From Desulfosporosinus sp. HMP52 (GTDB taxonomy: Bacteria; Bacillota; Desulfitobacteriia; Desulfitobacteriales; Desulfitobacteriaceae), in contig NZ_JMGA01000026.1 in the NCBI RefSeq assembly GCF_000765145.1, positions 1 through 44,798 of the forward strand: DNA of 44,798 nt. The letters are read 5' to 3'. A model generated the notes under the pieces. It was given only the letters and a program-made list of their open reading frames with translations. It was not told the origin of the DNA and ran no database searches. Made by a program: the position numbers and the translations under genes. This document shows, piece by piece, positions 32,568 to 41,790 of this stretch. Each line of letters begins with the position of its first letter. Within the stretch, counting starts at the first letter, position 1.

Positions 32568-34661
32568 GTGGCCTTAATGTATACATCTCTGGATTTAATA
32601 ACCACAGACTTTATCAAACTTAGGCCCCAATCAACGATTAGAGAGGTTCTTGCCGCCTTTATTGAATATCGTTCGGATATTGCCTGTGTTGTAGATTCCC
32701 GGGAACTGCTGATTGGAATCACTACAAAATATGTAATATACCGCTCTCTCCTGGCAGGAGCAACCTTAGATACTACCATCGATGGATTGTATCTCAGCAA
32801 TGTCCTGACTCTGAACTCAGATGAAGATTTGCACAGTGGTCGTCAAAAGCTCCTTCAGGCCAATGTTGCCCATGCCGTCGTGTTGGATGAAGAAAAAAAA
32901 ATCCTTGGAGTAGTCACAAAAAGCGATCTAATCCAAGGATTCTTTCGGGAACGAGATGTGTTTATAGAGCGTTTAAATTCGATAACTCAAAACATTCCCA
33001 TTGGGATCATTGTCGTGGATAACAATAAGAAAGTTATTCATTCCAATAAAGCAAGTCATGAGATCTTAGGACTGACTCATCACAACCTGAATAATCAACT
33101 GCTTACAGACTGTTTTCCTGAACTTGGTCATTACTTAAAAGAGATTTTTCGGACGAAAGAAAAACTTATCCTCAATAAACTCGCGCTTAGGAATTTGAAT
33201 TGTTATGTAACCATGCTTCCTTTAATTGAGTCTGAAAAGATTGACAGTGTCTCCATTATATTTCAAGAATTATCTTCCTTAGATAATATTGCTCTGGAAT
33301 TAAAAACTACCCAAGGACTCATTAACACCCTGCAAACAGTTTTAGAAAATGCCTATGATGCTCTGGTCATTACTGACCTGCTAGGAAGGATTAACTTTAA
33401 CAGTAAAAGCTTTTCCGAATTATTAGGGCTTAGCCCTTCCAGGATACAAGAACAGAAAATTGTTGATTTCATCCCCGTATTAGCCCATAAAAAACTTCCC
33501 CTGCTCCCCGATGATTACTCAGAAGTAATATTGATTAATAACACTAATTGTCTGGTCTCTATCCATAAAATCATCTCCAAAAAGGAGATTTATGGGTATA
33601 TCTTCAAGATAACCTACAAACCGATTGATCATCTTAAGACCTTACTTTCCCGTCTTCAAACCTTGGAATCAATGGTTGATACCTCTAAATTAATGGCAGA
33701 CAGTGCAATTGATGAATTCAGTTGTTTAAAGAAGATTATTACCGCTAATCCCTTAGTTAAAAATATCAAGCGAGAGCTCCCCATCATTGCTAAAACCAAT
33801 TCTACGGTTTTGATCCTTGGGGAGAGCGGTACGGGTAAAGAATTAATTGCCAATGCCGTTCACGAACTATCCAACCGCTCCGGAAAGTTTATCAAGATTA
33901 ATTGTGCCAGCATACCTGCTGACCTCCTGGAATCCGAATTGTTCGGCTATGAAGAAGGAGCATTTTCCGGTGCTAAGAAAGGCGGAAAACCCGGTAAATT
34001 TGAACTGGCTCACAAGGGAACTATTTTCCTTGATGAAATTGGAGATCTCCCCCTGGCCCTTCAGGCCAAACTACTGAGAGTTTTAGAAGATAAATGCTTT
34101 GATCGAATCGGAGGTACGAAACCTCTCAGCGTTGATATCCGGTTTATTGCCGCCACCAATAAAAATTTGAGAGTGTTAATGACAGAAGGTAAATATCGGG
34201 AAGACCTCTTTTACCGTCTCAATGTCATAAATTTTGAAGTTCCTTCTTTAAGAAAGAGACGCGAAGATATCCCCTTGCTCATCAAGCATTTTTTAAATGT
34301 TTTCAACGCCCAGTATCAGAAAGAAATAATGGAAGTTTCCCAGGACATCATGAACTCCCTTCTCAACTATAATTGGTATGGTAATGTCAGAGAACTCATG
34401 AATGTAATTGAAAGAGCTGCCATCTTATGTGAAGAGCCAATCCTATCAAATAATTACTTTGATAGAATCGACTTTCCCCCAACTGAAAGTTTACCAGAAA
34501 CCACTCTCCCTGAATTAAGTCCCGAAAAACATATGATTATCAGCCTGCTTAAGGAGCATAACAACTGCAAATCAAAAGTTGCTGCCCATTTAGGAATCAG
34601 TCGAGTTACCTTATATAAAAAACTCAGGAAGTACGAGATTAAGTCAACTCCAGATTACTGA
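32568..34661 (+). CDS. Sigma-54-dependent activator: CBS pair, two PAS, AAA+, Fis
   Basis: 697 residues: a CBS pair (about 5-125), PAS domains (about 140-240 and 250-370), an AAA+ domain (Walker A LGESGTGKE near 418; Walker B FLDEIGDLP) and a C-terminal Fis-type helix-turn-helix (SKVAAHLGISRVTLYKKLRK). The sigma-54 contact loop is GAFSGA instead of GAFTGA. CBS modules usually bind adenosine nucleotides, or S-adenosyl or acyl-CoA-like ligands. The protein therefore probably senses energy state or a CoA ester and switches on the divergent flavoprotein gene and the Atu-like operon. The start is GTG at 32568 or ATG at 32577. Confidence 0.9.
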   Translation: MALMYTSLDLITTDFIKLRPQSTIREVLAAFIEYRSDIACVVDSRELLIGITTKYVIYRSLLAGATLDTTIDGLYLSNVLTLNSDEDLHSGRQKLLQANVAHAVVLDEEKKILGVVTKSDLIQGFFRERDVFIERLNSITQNIPIGIIVVDNNKKVIHSNKASHEILGLTHHNLNNQLLTDCFPELGHYLKEIFRTKEKLILNKLALRNLNCYVTMLPLIESEKIDSVSIIFQELSSLDNIALELKTTQGLINTLQTVLENAYDALVITDLLGRINFNSKSFSELLGLSPSRIQEQKIVDFIPVLAHKKLPLLPDDYSEVILINNTNCLVSIHKIISKKEIYGYIFKITYKPIDHLKTLLSRLQTLESMVDTSKLMADSAIDEFSCLKKIITANPLVKNIKRELPIIAKTNSTVLILGESGTGKELIANAVHELSNRSGKFIKINCASIPADLLESELFGYEEGAFSGAKKGGKPGKFELAHKGTIFLDEIGDLPLALQAKLLRVLEDKCFDRIGGTKPLSVDIRFIAATNKNLRVLMTEGKYREDLFYRLNVINFEVPSLRKRREDIPLLIKHFLNVFNAQYQKEIMEVSQDIMNSLLNYNWYGNVRELMNVIERAAILCEEPILSNNYFDRIDFPPTESLPETTLPELSPEKHMIISLLKEHNNCKSKVAAHLGISRVTLYKKLRKYEIKSTPDY

Positions 34662-34940
34662 CTTCATGATTGGGACTGGGAGTCGTTTCCGTTTCATACG
34701 GCCAGCTATTGATACCGCCTAAATCATAGACATTGGCATAATTCATATTAGCAAGTGCCTAAGCAGCAACAGCGCTTCGATTACCGCTTCGACAATAAAC
34801 GAAAATGGCTGCATCCTTGTCTTTAAGCTTTTCCATTGCCTGTGTCTCGATAGTCTCAACCGGGATTAACAAACTTCCGGGGATGTGCTTCTCTGCGTAT
34901 TCAGCCTCAGACCTTACATCCAGCAGAATGATACCTTTTT
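34639..34940 (-). pseudogene. Rhodanese-domain remnant with internal amber codon
   Basis: The frame reads GIILLDVRSEAEYAEKHIPG and on to FVYCRSGNRSAVAA (the active Cys loop CRSGNRS is intact), meets TAG at 34759-34761, then continues in frame with ALANMNYANVYDLGGINSWP, the normal end of a single-domain rhodanese, to TAA at 34639. One AAG-to-TAG change explains the break. The 5' end is fused to the transporter remnant with no start site of its own. Confidence 0.75.
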
Positions 34941-35393
34941 CATTTCTACTATAAATGAGGTTGACCCGCCCCATTCACCTCCGGTAGAAACTCCTTGGAG
35001 CAACCTAGCTAATGTAAGTAACAAAGGTGCGAAAATTCCGATTGAGGCATAAGGAGGAATAAGCCCGATAGCAAAAGTGGAAAAGGCCATAATCAAAATC
35101 GTTATAGATAGGGCTTGTTTGCGTCCGTATTTGTCTCCAATGTATCCAAATATTATTGCACCAAGTGGACGCATTACAAAACCGACGCCGAAAACCACAA
35201 ATGTTAACAACAAACTGGTTATTGGATCCTTACTAGGGAAAAAAGCTAATGAGATAATGGGTGCTAAGGTGCCGTATATACCATAATCGAACCATTCCAT
35301 GACATTACCAACCGCGCCTGCGGTAACAGCCCTAACCCTCCCCGATCCTCCTTTTACTTGGATTTGATTGTCCTGAGTAGGAATGTTTTCCAA
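34914..35393 (-). pseudogene. MHS-type MFS transporter, N-terminal remnant
   Basis: The first 145 or so residues are a good metabolite:H+ symporter start: GAVGNVMEWFDYGIYGTLAP, GFVMRPLGAIIFGYIGDKYGRK (the helix 2-3 loop) and LLQGVSTGGEWGGST in helix 5. At about 34935 the homology stops and the sequence enters a rhodanese domain in another frame; the ORF ends a few codons later. The family has about 430 residues and 12 helices, so two thirds are gone. A good sigma-54 promoter still precedes it, which suggests the complete gene was controlled by the neighbouring activator. Confidence 0.8.
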
Positions 35394-35431
35394 AGTAGTA
35401 GCCCCCTTTATAATAATTTGTAAATTGAGAT

Positions 35432-35447
35432 TGCAAGAAGTATGCCA
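35432..35447 (-). promoter_or_regulatory. Sigma-54 promoter of the truncated transporter
   Basis: Minus strand: TGGCATACTTCTTGCA, a match to TGGCAY-N5-TTGCA with GG and GC 12 bases apart, about 40 bases before the ATG. Confidence 0.8.
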
Positions 35448-35487
35448 ATTTAAAATAGTCTAAATATTAGGTATTATCTTGGTTCAG

Positions 35488-35540
35488 TCAAAAAAACAGG
35501 TTGTAATAGGTTAAATTCTCTTAACCTATTACAACCTGTT
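35488..35540 (-). terminator. Terminator of the broken sigma-54 activator gene
   Basis: A perfect 20-bp stem, AACAGGTTGTAATAGGTTAA (35495-35514) with its complement at 35521-35540, six-base loop, followed on the minus strand by a long T run. It lies 14 bases past the activator stop. It also sits 50-95 bases upstream of the transporter -24/-12 site and so could double as an enhancer site. Confidence 0.75.
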
Positions 35541-35553
35541 GGAAGCAGAAAAC

Positions 35554-37388
35554 TTAAGATTCTAGGTAATGAAGTAACCGTTCACCTTCAGAGGTAATAA
35601 AACTTCCCCTTCTGCCTGAACTACTCTTAATACATCCAAGCTTCTGCAAGCTCTCCAAACGTGTCCGTACTTGCTGTTGAGAAAGATGAATCCCCTTAGA
35701 TTCGAGCTTCCTCTGAAGGGACTCTCGTCCGATACGTTCCCCATTTTTCTTCGCTTGTATCAGTTCCTGTAGCATAGCTAGGAAGTCCCGAACATTCCCC
35801 ATTGCACTCAACGACTCCCAAGCAGATTCGACGACTTCCTCCATACTCTTAAGGGTTGCTCGCTCAGTTAAGCGATAGAGGGTTTGGTTAAACAATTCAA
35901 AACCTTCGTGCTCATCTTCTCCTAACTGCGTGCAAAACCTAATTATTTCTTTTAATTCACGAACATTTCCTGGCCAATCGTAAGCTAGCATTAAATTTAG
36001 TGTGTCAGGGGTAATTTTAGTATTCTTTTTATTGTAACTCGAGAAAAAGTACTCACCCAATTCCATAATATCATCGACTCTGGTACGCAAAGGTGGAATT
36101 TCGAGTGGGGATACACATATCCGGAAATAAAGATCTCGGCGGAAAGAACCTTCCTTAACCATCTTATTGATATCTTGATTAGTAGCCGCGATAATTCTAA
36201 GATCGATAGGGATTATTTTTGCTCCGCCAATGCGCCTTATTTCTTTTTCTTCTAAAACCCGGAGTAATTTCACTTGAATATGCGGTGAAATTTCACCGAT
36301 TTCATCCAAGAAAAGAGTACCCCCGATCGCAAGCTCGAACAATCCGGGTTTGCCCGCTTTTTGTGCGCCCGTGAAGGCACCTTCTTCATAACCAAAAAGC
36401 TCACTCTCAATTAAGGTTTCAGGCAAGGAAGCTAAATTAATGGCGATGAACGGTTTATTTTGTCTCCAGGAGGCATTGTGGATAGCCTGTGCTATTAGCT
36501 CTTTGCCTGTTCCGCTTTCCCCTAATATCAAAACAGGAAGATCCGTTGTTGCAATTTTCTGAGCCGTATGAATCACTCTCTTCATCGATTCAGATTGTGC
36601 TATTCGCAAGGTATCCACTGTTCCGATTACTATTCTGACATTCTAAGGTCTTTGTCGCTTCAGTGATATGTTTTAAAATAAGCATAATTCCATTTAATCC
36701 AAGATCATCGAAAAGCGGAGTCTTCGTCACTAACATTTGAGTATTATTAATTTTCCATAGTTTGTTGACTTCTGGTATCCCATTAGCAGTAATAGACTCG
36801 AGATCTAAACCTGGAATAATGTGAGGAAGAGGTTCATTTGTTAAATCCTTATCCAATGGCACTTTGAGTAAAACTTTAGCGAAATCATTACAGGATATGA
36901 TTTTTAGATGGTGATCAATAGCAATAACCCCGTCACTAATATTGTCCAAGACGATCTGCATCTGCTTATTCATTTTCTCATTCCAGGTGTAATTGCCACA
37001 AGGGAAGATCAATGCCTGGATAATAAGGGAAGAAATTAAGATGGGATAGCCCCATTGTTTGAAGGAGTTCAATGGTTTCTTCTGTAGACTCTTTAAAGTT
37101 ATTGACTACAAATACTTTAGTGCCTTCCTTTAACTCGAAGACTTTATTCAGCTGAGTAATATCCAGTGTTCGATGGGCTACAATGACTTTCTTATGAGTC
37201 AATTCTTCAGCTAGCTCCCGAATCCCGAAAAAAGAAACTAGGCAAAGGTCACATTCCAATGGTACAGGAGATTGTTCATCAAGACAGTATCCAACCACAG
37301 AAACGAGTTCTCCTAAAACATCATTAATTTGAGACAGAAAGGTCTTAAATACGGAACGGCTCTTTGTTATGAGCCCTAATCTCGTCAT
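35554..37388 (-). pseudogene. Sigma-54-dependent activator broken into three frames
   Basis: The reading order on the minus strand is: 36978-37388, an N-terminal sensor-like domain I cannot name (MTRLGLITKSRSVFK... ending at NFFPYYPGIDLP); 36590-37072, a PAS domain (QIVLDNISDGVIAIDHHLKII); and 35554-36618, the AAA+ domain (Walker A LGESGTGKE, GAFTGA, FLDEIGEIS) with a C-terminal winged-helix-like region (HLSQQQVRTRLESLQKLG). The frames change near 37000, where a linker also seems missing, and near 36630 (VRIVIGTVDTLRIAQSES reads on from the PAS frame after one base). The AAA+ part could still be translated from the GTG at 36618, but the sensor is uncoupled. Confidence 0.75.
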
Positions 37389-37636
37389 TCCGGCTTCCCT
37401 CCTTTGGGTTTTCGTCTTAGATGTCTATTTGGCTTAACTTCTAAAACTGTTTACAAAGGTTGGAGTTATACCTAAGCTTTGTAAATTCACTTAATATTCA
37501 ACATTCTCCATTAATATTTTGCTCGTTCCCAAAAACAGTACACTAGTTTTGCCTAATGTTTTTAAAATTATTCCCTATAACAATGCATCAATATGCTGCT
37601 TTCAACCGTTGACGTTCATAACCCTAACCTGAACAG

Positions 37637-38548
37637 CTAATCACTTGTGCTTCGAAAATAGGACCGCTCAAATCTATGATTCAACATTCCTGATGTTAGA
37701 TATACTCCCAGGAAAACGAGCGCTCCGCCAAGGACCTGAGTTCCCGTAATTCTTTCTCCCAAAATCCAGCTAATAATGGCAGTAAAGACAGGGATTAGAT
37801 TCAGAAATATCCCCGCTAGGCTAATTCCAATTGCTCGAATGGACATATTCCAGAAAATAAATGAAAACACTGACGGAAAAATTGCGATGTAAAGAATCCC
37901 GGTCATTGTTAAGGGGCTGATCTTTGTCACATCGATCCCCTGCGCGATAGCAAACGGAGCCAAGATTAACGTTGCAAACACAGCGGATACTGCCGTAGAA
38001 GTGATAGGGGGAACGCTTGTCAGGCGCCTTCCAATAATCGAGTATAGAGTCCATATAACAACAGCTCCAAGCATGAATACATCTCCCTTGTTATACTCAT
38101 GTTGAAGTAACTGTCCAAAATTGCCTTGTGTTATGAGCACGAAAGCTCCTATCAGGGAAAGAACAATCCCTGAAGTTTGAAGCCATGTTATTCTTTCACG
38201 GAGTAAAAAGACAGAAAATAAGACGATGACAGCAGGGTTTAAGGCGCTAACTAACGCGGCATTCGTTGGCGAAGTGTACGCTAGGGCTGAATAAAGAACC
38301 AGGTTGTAACCGATGCTCCCCAATACTCCCATACCTATTAAAGGTATCCACGCCTTTTTTACTATCTGCCATTTCGGTTTTTCAAGAAAGTAAGCGATCG
38401 GAATTAATAAAAGTAAGGCTAACAGCCACCGAGAGAAGGTAATCCAAAGCGGTGTCATCTCCATGATTACATACTTGCCAAATACATAGTTCCCCGCCCA
38501 AAATAAAGTGGTTGCAACAAGTAACAGCCAAGCTCGATATTTACTCAT
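37637..38548 (-). CDS. EamA/DMT family transporter
   Basis: 303 residues with ten membrane helices in two EamA halves. The first half contains WAGNYVFGKYVIMEMTPLWITFSRW and ALAYTSPTNAALVSALNPAVIVLFSVFLLRE; the second begins near 155 (GDVFMLGAVVIWTLYSIIGRR) with IFLNLIPVFTAIISWILGE. These are drug/metabolite exporters, often of amino acids; no substrate can be read. The ATG has GGAGGG ahead. It stands alone and intact among broken genes. The gap 37389-37636 shows no site I would defend. Confidence 0.9.
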   Translation of the reverse strand: MSKYRAWLLLVATTLFWAGNYVFGKYVIMEMTPLWITFSRWLLALLLLIPIAYFLEKPKWQIVKKAWIPLIGMGVLGSIGYNLVLYSALAYTSPTNAALVSALNPAVIVLFSVFLLRERITWLQTSGIVLSLIGAFVLITQGNFGQLLQHEYNKGDVFMLGAVVIWTLYSIIGRRLTSVPPITSTAVSAVFATLILAPFAIAQGIDVTKISPLTMTGILYIAIFPSVFSFIFWNMSIRAIGISLAGIFLNLIPVFTAIISWILGERITGTQVLGGALVFLGVYLTSGMLNHRFERSYFRSTSD

Positions 38549-38605
38549 ATTAACCCTCCCTCACTTAGCCCTTGTTCTTGTAGTTATTTGAGATAAGTAA
38601 AGCAA

Positions 38606-38640
38606 CTGGAGGCTTTCGCATCGACACGCGAAGCCTCCTC
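38606..38640 (-). terminator. Hairpin downstream of the monooxygenase remnant
   Basis: GGAGGCTT and AAGCCTCC flank an inner CGCATCGACACGCG region, giving a stem of 8-10 bp. The A/T tracts beside it are weak, so the call is tentative. Confidence 0.4.
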
Positions 38641-38686
38641 TTACTTATTACTTTTATGTTTGGCATCAATCGCTCGCTGCTGCCTA

Positions 38687-38922
38687 TTAAACTTCTTCAA
38701 GAAATTTAACCTGGATCTTACCCTCTAGTAGGTCTTCAAACTTTTGGGCTGCTTCCTGAAAATAAGCTGAACTCCCATGGGCTTTGAAGGCCTCTTTATC
38801 CTTGTACTTTTCAAAGAGTCCTTTTCCTTACCAAGAACTTCCTTGGCCAATTGAGTACAAATTTCGGTCACTTCGACCTCTTTGCCAGGTTTTACTTTTA
38901 AGGTTGCCAGTAACGTCAACAT
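38687..38922 (-). pseudogene. Antibiotic biosynthesis monooxygenase (ABM) domain, deleted and frameshifted
   Basis: From the ATG at 38922 (AGGAG upstream) the frame reads MLTLLATLKVKPGKEVEVTE and CTQLAKEVLGKEK. The normal ending lies in another frame: GLFEKYKDKEAFKAHGSSAY, then FQEAAQKFEDLLEGK and VKFLEEV to TAA at 38687. About 20 codons that the family has between these parts (the segment with the conserved Pro-Gly and Tyr) are missing as well. A small deletion near 38825 probably caused both the loss and the frameshift. Confidence 0.75.
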
Positions 38923-39015
38923 TTCCAAACAACTCCTTTGTTTTTCCACTCGGAACGCTGTGTATTCGCCTTCGGTCAAAGCCATTTATTATGGTTAAAT
39001 CTTTAATAACTATAT

Positions 39016-39082
39016 TCAACACACAGGCAATTTCTCCTTCAAGGGATTACTTCTCCCTGCCCCACTCAGAAAAGGAGAGCTC
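39016..39082 (+). repeat. Short dispersed repeat, copy B
   Basis: Close match to 341-406, starting TTCAACACACAGGCAATTTC and ending AAAAGGAGAGCTCC. It marks the end of the unknown gene remnant at 39066, whose last codons are taken from the repeat. Confidence 0.55.
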
Positions 39083-39740
39083 CTTCTTTCCCAAGGACTT
39101 CTTCGGACAGATCCCTTATCTGAAAATCCATATTAAAACCCTCAAAAGCTGTGAGTGCACGTCCAAAATCATGTAAAGAAACATTTTTTCCATCCATAAC
39201 CAGGTGTCTTAAGGTCGTCACCGTCTGCATAAACTTCGGCATTCCATCCAGCCATGAATATCGCTCAAAGAACCGGTCAGCTGACGACGGGCCAAAGGAA
39301 TATTCTCCGCCTTCGCTGCTCAGGAGAAGGGTACTCTTTTCGAGCAACCCATTCACTTCCTCCGCAAAGGCGATCATATTGGGCGCGTCCAGTTTATTCA
39401 CGCCGTTTACGTCAAACTCGATTGTGTTACTGCGGACGGCATGCTCGGCGCCGCCTTCCAGAGTGAAAAGGGTATAGGTATATGTACAATAACCCTGCCA
39501 CATGCCTGGGAGATATCGCAAAAGATAATATTCTCCGCCCTGTTCGCAGAGGAAAAGTGAAGTCCAGCCCACATGTGAAGTGCCGGCCTGCTCGTTCCAT
39601 ATATCATTGCCGCTACTGTCATAAATATGAAGCGTGACGGACCCGTTGTCTCGTTGTGATTGATCAAGATAAATTGATTCCTTCATCCTTCAGGCCGTCC
39701 CTATTAACATCAGCATAGCTTAAAAGTTTCCACGGTGCAT
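39066..39740 (-). pseudogene. Unknown secreted-type protein remnant
   Basis: The ORF 39066-39686 lacks a proper start. Upstream in another frame the sequence reads DAPWKLLSYADVNRDGLKDE and continues after a one-base slip as SIYLDQSQRDNGSVTLHIYD. DVNRDGLKDE resembles calcium-binding FG-GAP or dockerin-like loops of exported proteins. The rest (GWTSLFLCEQGGEYYLLRYLPGMWQGY) is a beta-rich region I do not recognise, similar in style to Clostridial lipoproteins. The C-terminus runs into the short repeat and ends EGALLF. Both ends look damaged. Confidence 0.5.
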
Positions 39741-39943
39741 CTGATCTCTTCGCCAATTCCTTCTATGTCAACATCACCGAACAATGTTAGTTGGGGTGAT
39801 TCTTGATATATTTCCTGTTCCCACGAAGTGGTCCCCAATACTTGATGAAGTTTCTGTCTATGAGATTCAGGGATATTCCCGTGTCGACACTCATGGTGGA
39901 GCAAAGGAAACAAGACAGAAACACCTTTAACCCGTCTCAACAT
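39710..39943 (-). other. Unassigned ORF beginning inside a terminator
   Basis: 77 codons, MLRRVKGVSVLFPLLHHECR...LTLFGDVDIEGIGEEIR. The start codon is in the loop of the hairpin at 39919-39960 and has no ribosome site. GDVDIEGIGEE again resembles an FG-GAP-like loop and may belong to the same broken gene as 39066-39740, read in a different frame. I would not call it a functional gene. Confidence 0.3.
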
Positions 39944-39960
39944 ACGAGTTAAAGGTGTTT
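39919..39960 (-). terminator. Terminator-like hairpin after the abf-type operon
   Basis: A perfect 13-bp stem, AAACACCTTTAAC (39919-39931) / GTTAAAGGTGTTT (39948-39960), about 77 bases past the stop of the FAH gene. Confidence 0.6.
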
Positions 39961-40036
39961 AACATTGTATATAATAAATTTAAAAATTAAGCTGCACAAC
40001 ACATCCAAAGAAAGGGTGAAAAAATTCTAAGGAATC

Positions 40037-40792
40037 TTATCCAATCTTATTGCGCAGCTGACCAATTCCTTCTACTTCGATCACAATTTTATCCCCCGAT
40101 TTCATAGGGCCTACTCCTTCAGGAGTACCCGTCATAATTACATCACCTGGATTTATGGTCATGACCTGAGAAATATAACTGATCAGTTTAGCAACCGAAT
40201 GAATAAAATATTTAGTATTGGACGATTGTTTGGTCTCTCCGTTAAGAACTGAACGAATACCAAGTTCGCTTACATCTAAATCTGTTACGATCCAAGGTCC
40301 GATTGGACAGAAGGTATCAAATCCCTTACCCCGAGTCCATTGACCGTCCTTCTGTTGAAGATCCCTCGCTGTCACGTCATTGCCACAGGTGTATCCAAAA
40401 ATAGAGTCAAGCACCTGATCTTCTGCCTTATCCTTCAAAGTCTTTCCGACAACTACAACAAGCTCTGCTTCATACTCCACACGGTTACTCATTTTAGGAA
40501 TAATCACTTCATCTTCCGGTCCAATTAATGAAGTCAGCGGTTTGAGAAAGATAACGGGTTCTTCATGAAGGATATCTCCCATTTCTTCAATATGTTTTGA
40601 ATAATTCAAGCCAACACAAATAATTTTACTCGGTTGTACTGGAGTTAATAATTTAACTTCATTTAAATTGACCATTTCCCCAGTACGTTTACAGTTTTCT
40701 TCGAGATAAGATCGGTCTAAAAGAAATATTTTTTCCCCTTCGAGCTCCCCATAGCCAGTTTTATCTTGATATTCAAAACGAATAACTTTCAT
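40037..40792 (-). CDS. Fumarylacetoacetate hydrolase family protein
   Basis: 251 residues from the ATG at 40792 (MKVIRFEYQ), with AAAGGAG eight bases upstream; the longer frame adds six codons without support. FAH-fold landmarks: IICVGLNYSKHIEEMG, VEYEAELVVVVGK (metal-binding Glu residues), GYTCGNDVTARDLQ and GDVIMTGTPEGVG. Family members hydrolyse or decarboxylate beta-diketo acids or isomerise homoprotocatechuate products. Its position at the end of the 4-hydroxybutyryl-CoA operon, after the lost crotonase, leaves the substrate open; acylpyruvate or oxaloacetate-type substrates are common for short members. Confidence 0.85.
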   Translation of the reverse strand: MKVIRFEYQDKTGYGELEGEKIFLLDRSYLEENCKRTGEMVNLNEVKLLTPVQPSKIICVGLNYSKHIEEMGDILHEEPVIFLKPLTSLIGPEDEVIIPKMSNRVEYEAELVVVVGKTLKDKAEDQVLDSIFGYTCGNDVTARDLQQKDGQWTRGKGFDTFCPIGPWIVTDLDVSELGIRSVLNGETKQSSNTKYFIHSVAKLISYISQVMTINPGDVIMTGTPEGVGPMKSGDKIVIEVEGIGQLRNKIG

Positions 40793-40839
40793 TAAAATTT
40801 CTCCTTTCACCTTTAACGAATTCTTAGGTTTAGCCCATT

Positions 40840-40918
40840 TTAGGTTTGAACAAAATTAGGCGATCTCTTCTCTAAAAATGCAGACATCCCTTCTCTTTGG
40901 TCTTCTCCAAAGCATAAG
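40840..40918 (-). pseudogene. C-terminal tail of a deleted crotonase gene
   Basis: In the frame offset from the dehydrogenase, the minus strand reads [21 protein letters not shown] and ends VQT before TAA at 40840-40842. This is the standard C-terminus of enoyl-CoA hydratases (F-x-x-EDQ-x-EGM-x-AFLEKR-x-P-x-F). Nothing of the rest of that gene is present; the upstream part is directly the 3' end of the dehydrogenase gene. Confidence 0.8.
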
Positions 40919-41774
40919 GCAAATATTGATAGAACCCTTTACCTGTTTTACGCCCTAAGAAACCAGATCGGACCATCTTTTTCAGCACCAGACAAGGACG
41001 ATACTTGGGGTCACCGAATTCAGTGTACAATGTTTCCATTATAGCAAGACACACATCTATACCAATCATATCAGCCAAAGCAAGAGGCCCAATCGGGTGG
41101 TTCGCTCCCAGGCGCATTGCAGTATCGATATCTTCCGCAGATGCTACATTCTCCATATAAATAAAGGCTGCCTCATTAATCATAGGCACTAACATTCTAT
41201 TGACGATAAAGCCAGGAGCTTCTTTCACTTGAACGGGTACTTTCCCGATTCTGTTTACAAAATCGTTAATGAGTTCAATCGTTTCAGGACTCGTCGATGC
41301 TCCAGCTATAACTTCAACAAGTTGCATTACATTTGCCGGATTAAAAAAGTGCAACCCGATTACATTTTGGGAACGGTTTGTGGATGAGGCTATTTCACTA
41401 ATACTTAATGCAGAAGTATTTGTAGCAAAGATTGTTTTTTCTGGACATTGCATATCCAATTCTTGGTATACGGCTTTCTTTACGGACATTTTTTCAACAA
41501 TCGCTTCAATAATTAGGTCCGTGTCCTGTAATTCTTCAGTGAATTGTTCGGAATCATAAACCCCTATGAGGTTCCCAATAGTCTCCGCCTTTTTCTCAGC
41601 TGTAATTTTACCCTTTTCAACCGCTTTATTTAGGTTCTTTTCAATAATACTCAGACCCTTTTGAACGAGACTTTCTGAAACGTCACGAAGAATAACCTTC
41701 ATACCAGCTTGAGCTGTTACGAGCGCAATACCCGCACCCATTGTACCAGCACCAAGAACAACAACTTTTTTCAC
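40872..41774 (-). CDS. hbd: 3-Hydroxybutyryl-CoA dehydrogenase
   Basis: About 300 residues from the GTG at 41774 (GAAGGG upstream), which matches the usual start [16 protein letters not shown]; the longer frame is an artefact. NAD-binding GAGTMGAG, the catalytic region [15 protein letters not shown] and [18 protein letters not shown] are present. It oxidises (S)-3-hydroxybutyryl-CoA. The normal end GKGFYDYSK is replaced after GKGFYQY by 16 residues read from the crotonase relic in a different frame. Only the last few residues differ, so activity may be retained. It follows the thiolase by 16 bases. Confidence 0.9.
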   Translation of the reverse strand: MKKVVVLGAGTMGAGIALVTAQAGMKVILRDVSESLVQKGLSIIEKNLNKAVEKGKITAEKKAETIGNLIGVYDSEQFTEELQDTDLIIEAIVEKMSVKKAVYQELDMQCPEKTIFATNTSALSISEIASSTNRSQNVIGLHFFNPANVMQLVEVIAGASTSPETIELINDFVNRIGKVPVQVKEAPGFIVNRMLVPMINEAAFIYMENVASAEDIDTAMRLGANHPIGPLALADMIGIDVCLAIMETLYTEFGDPKYRPCLVLKKMVRSGFLGRKTGKGFYQYLPYALEKTKEKGCLHF

Positions 41775-41790
41775 GTTTATCCCTTCCAAT

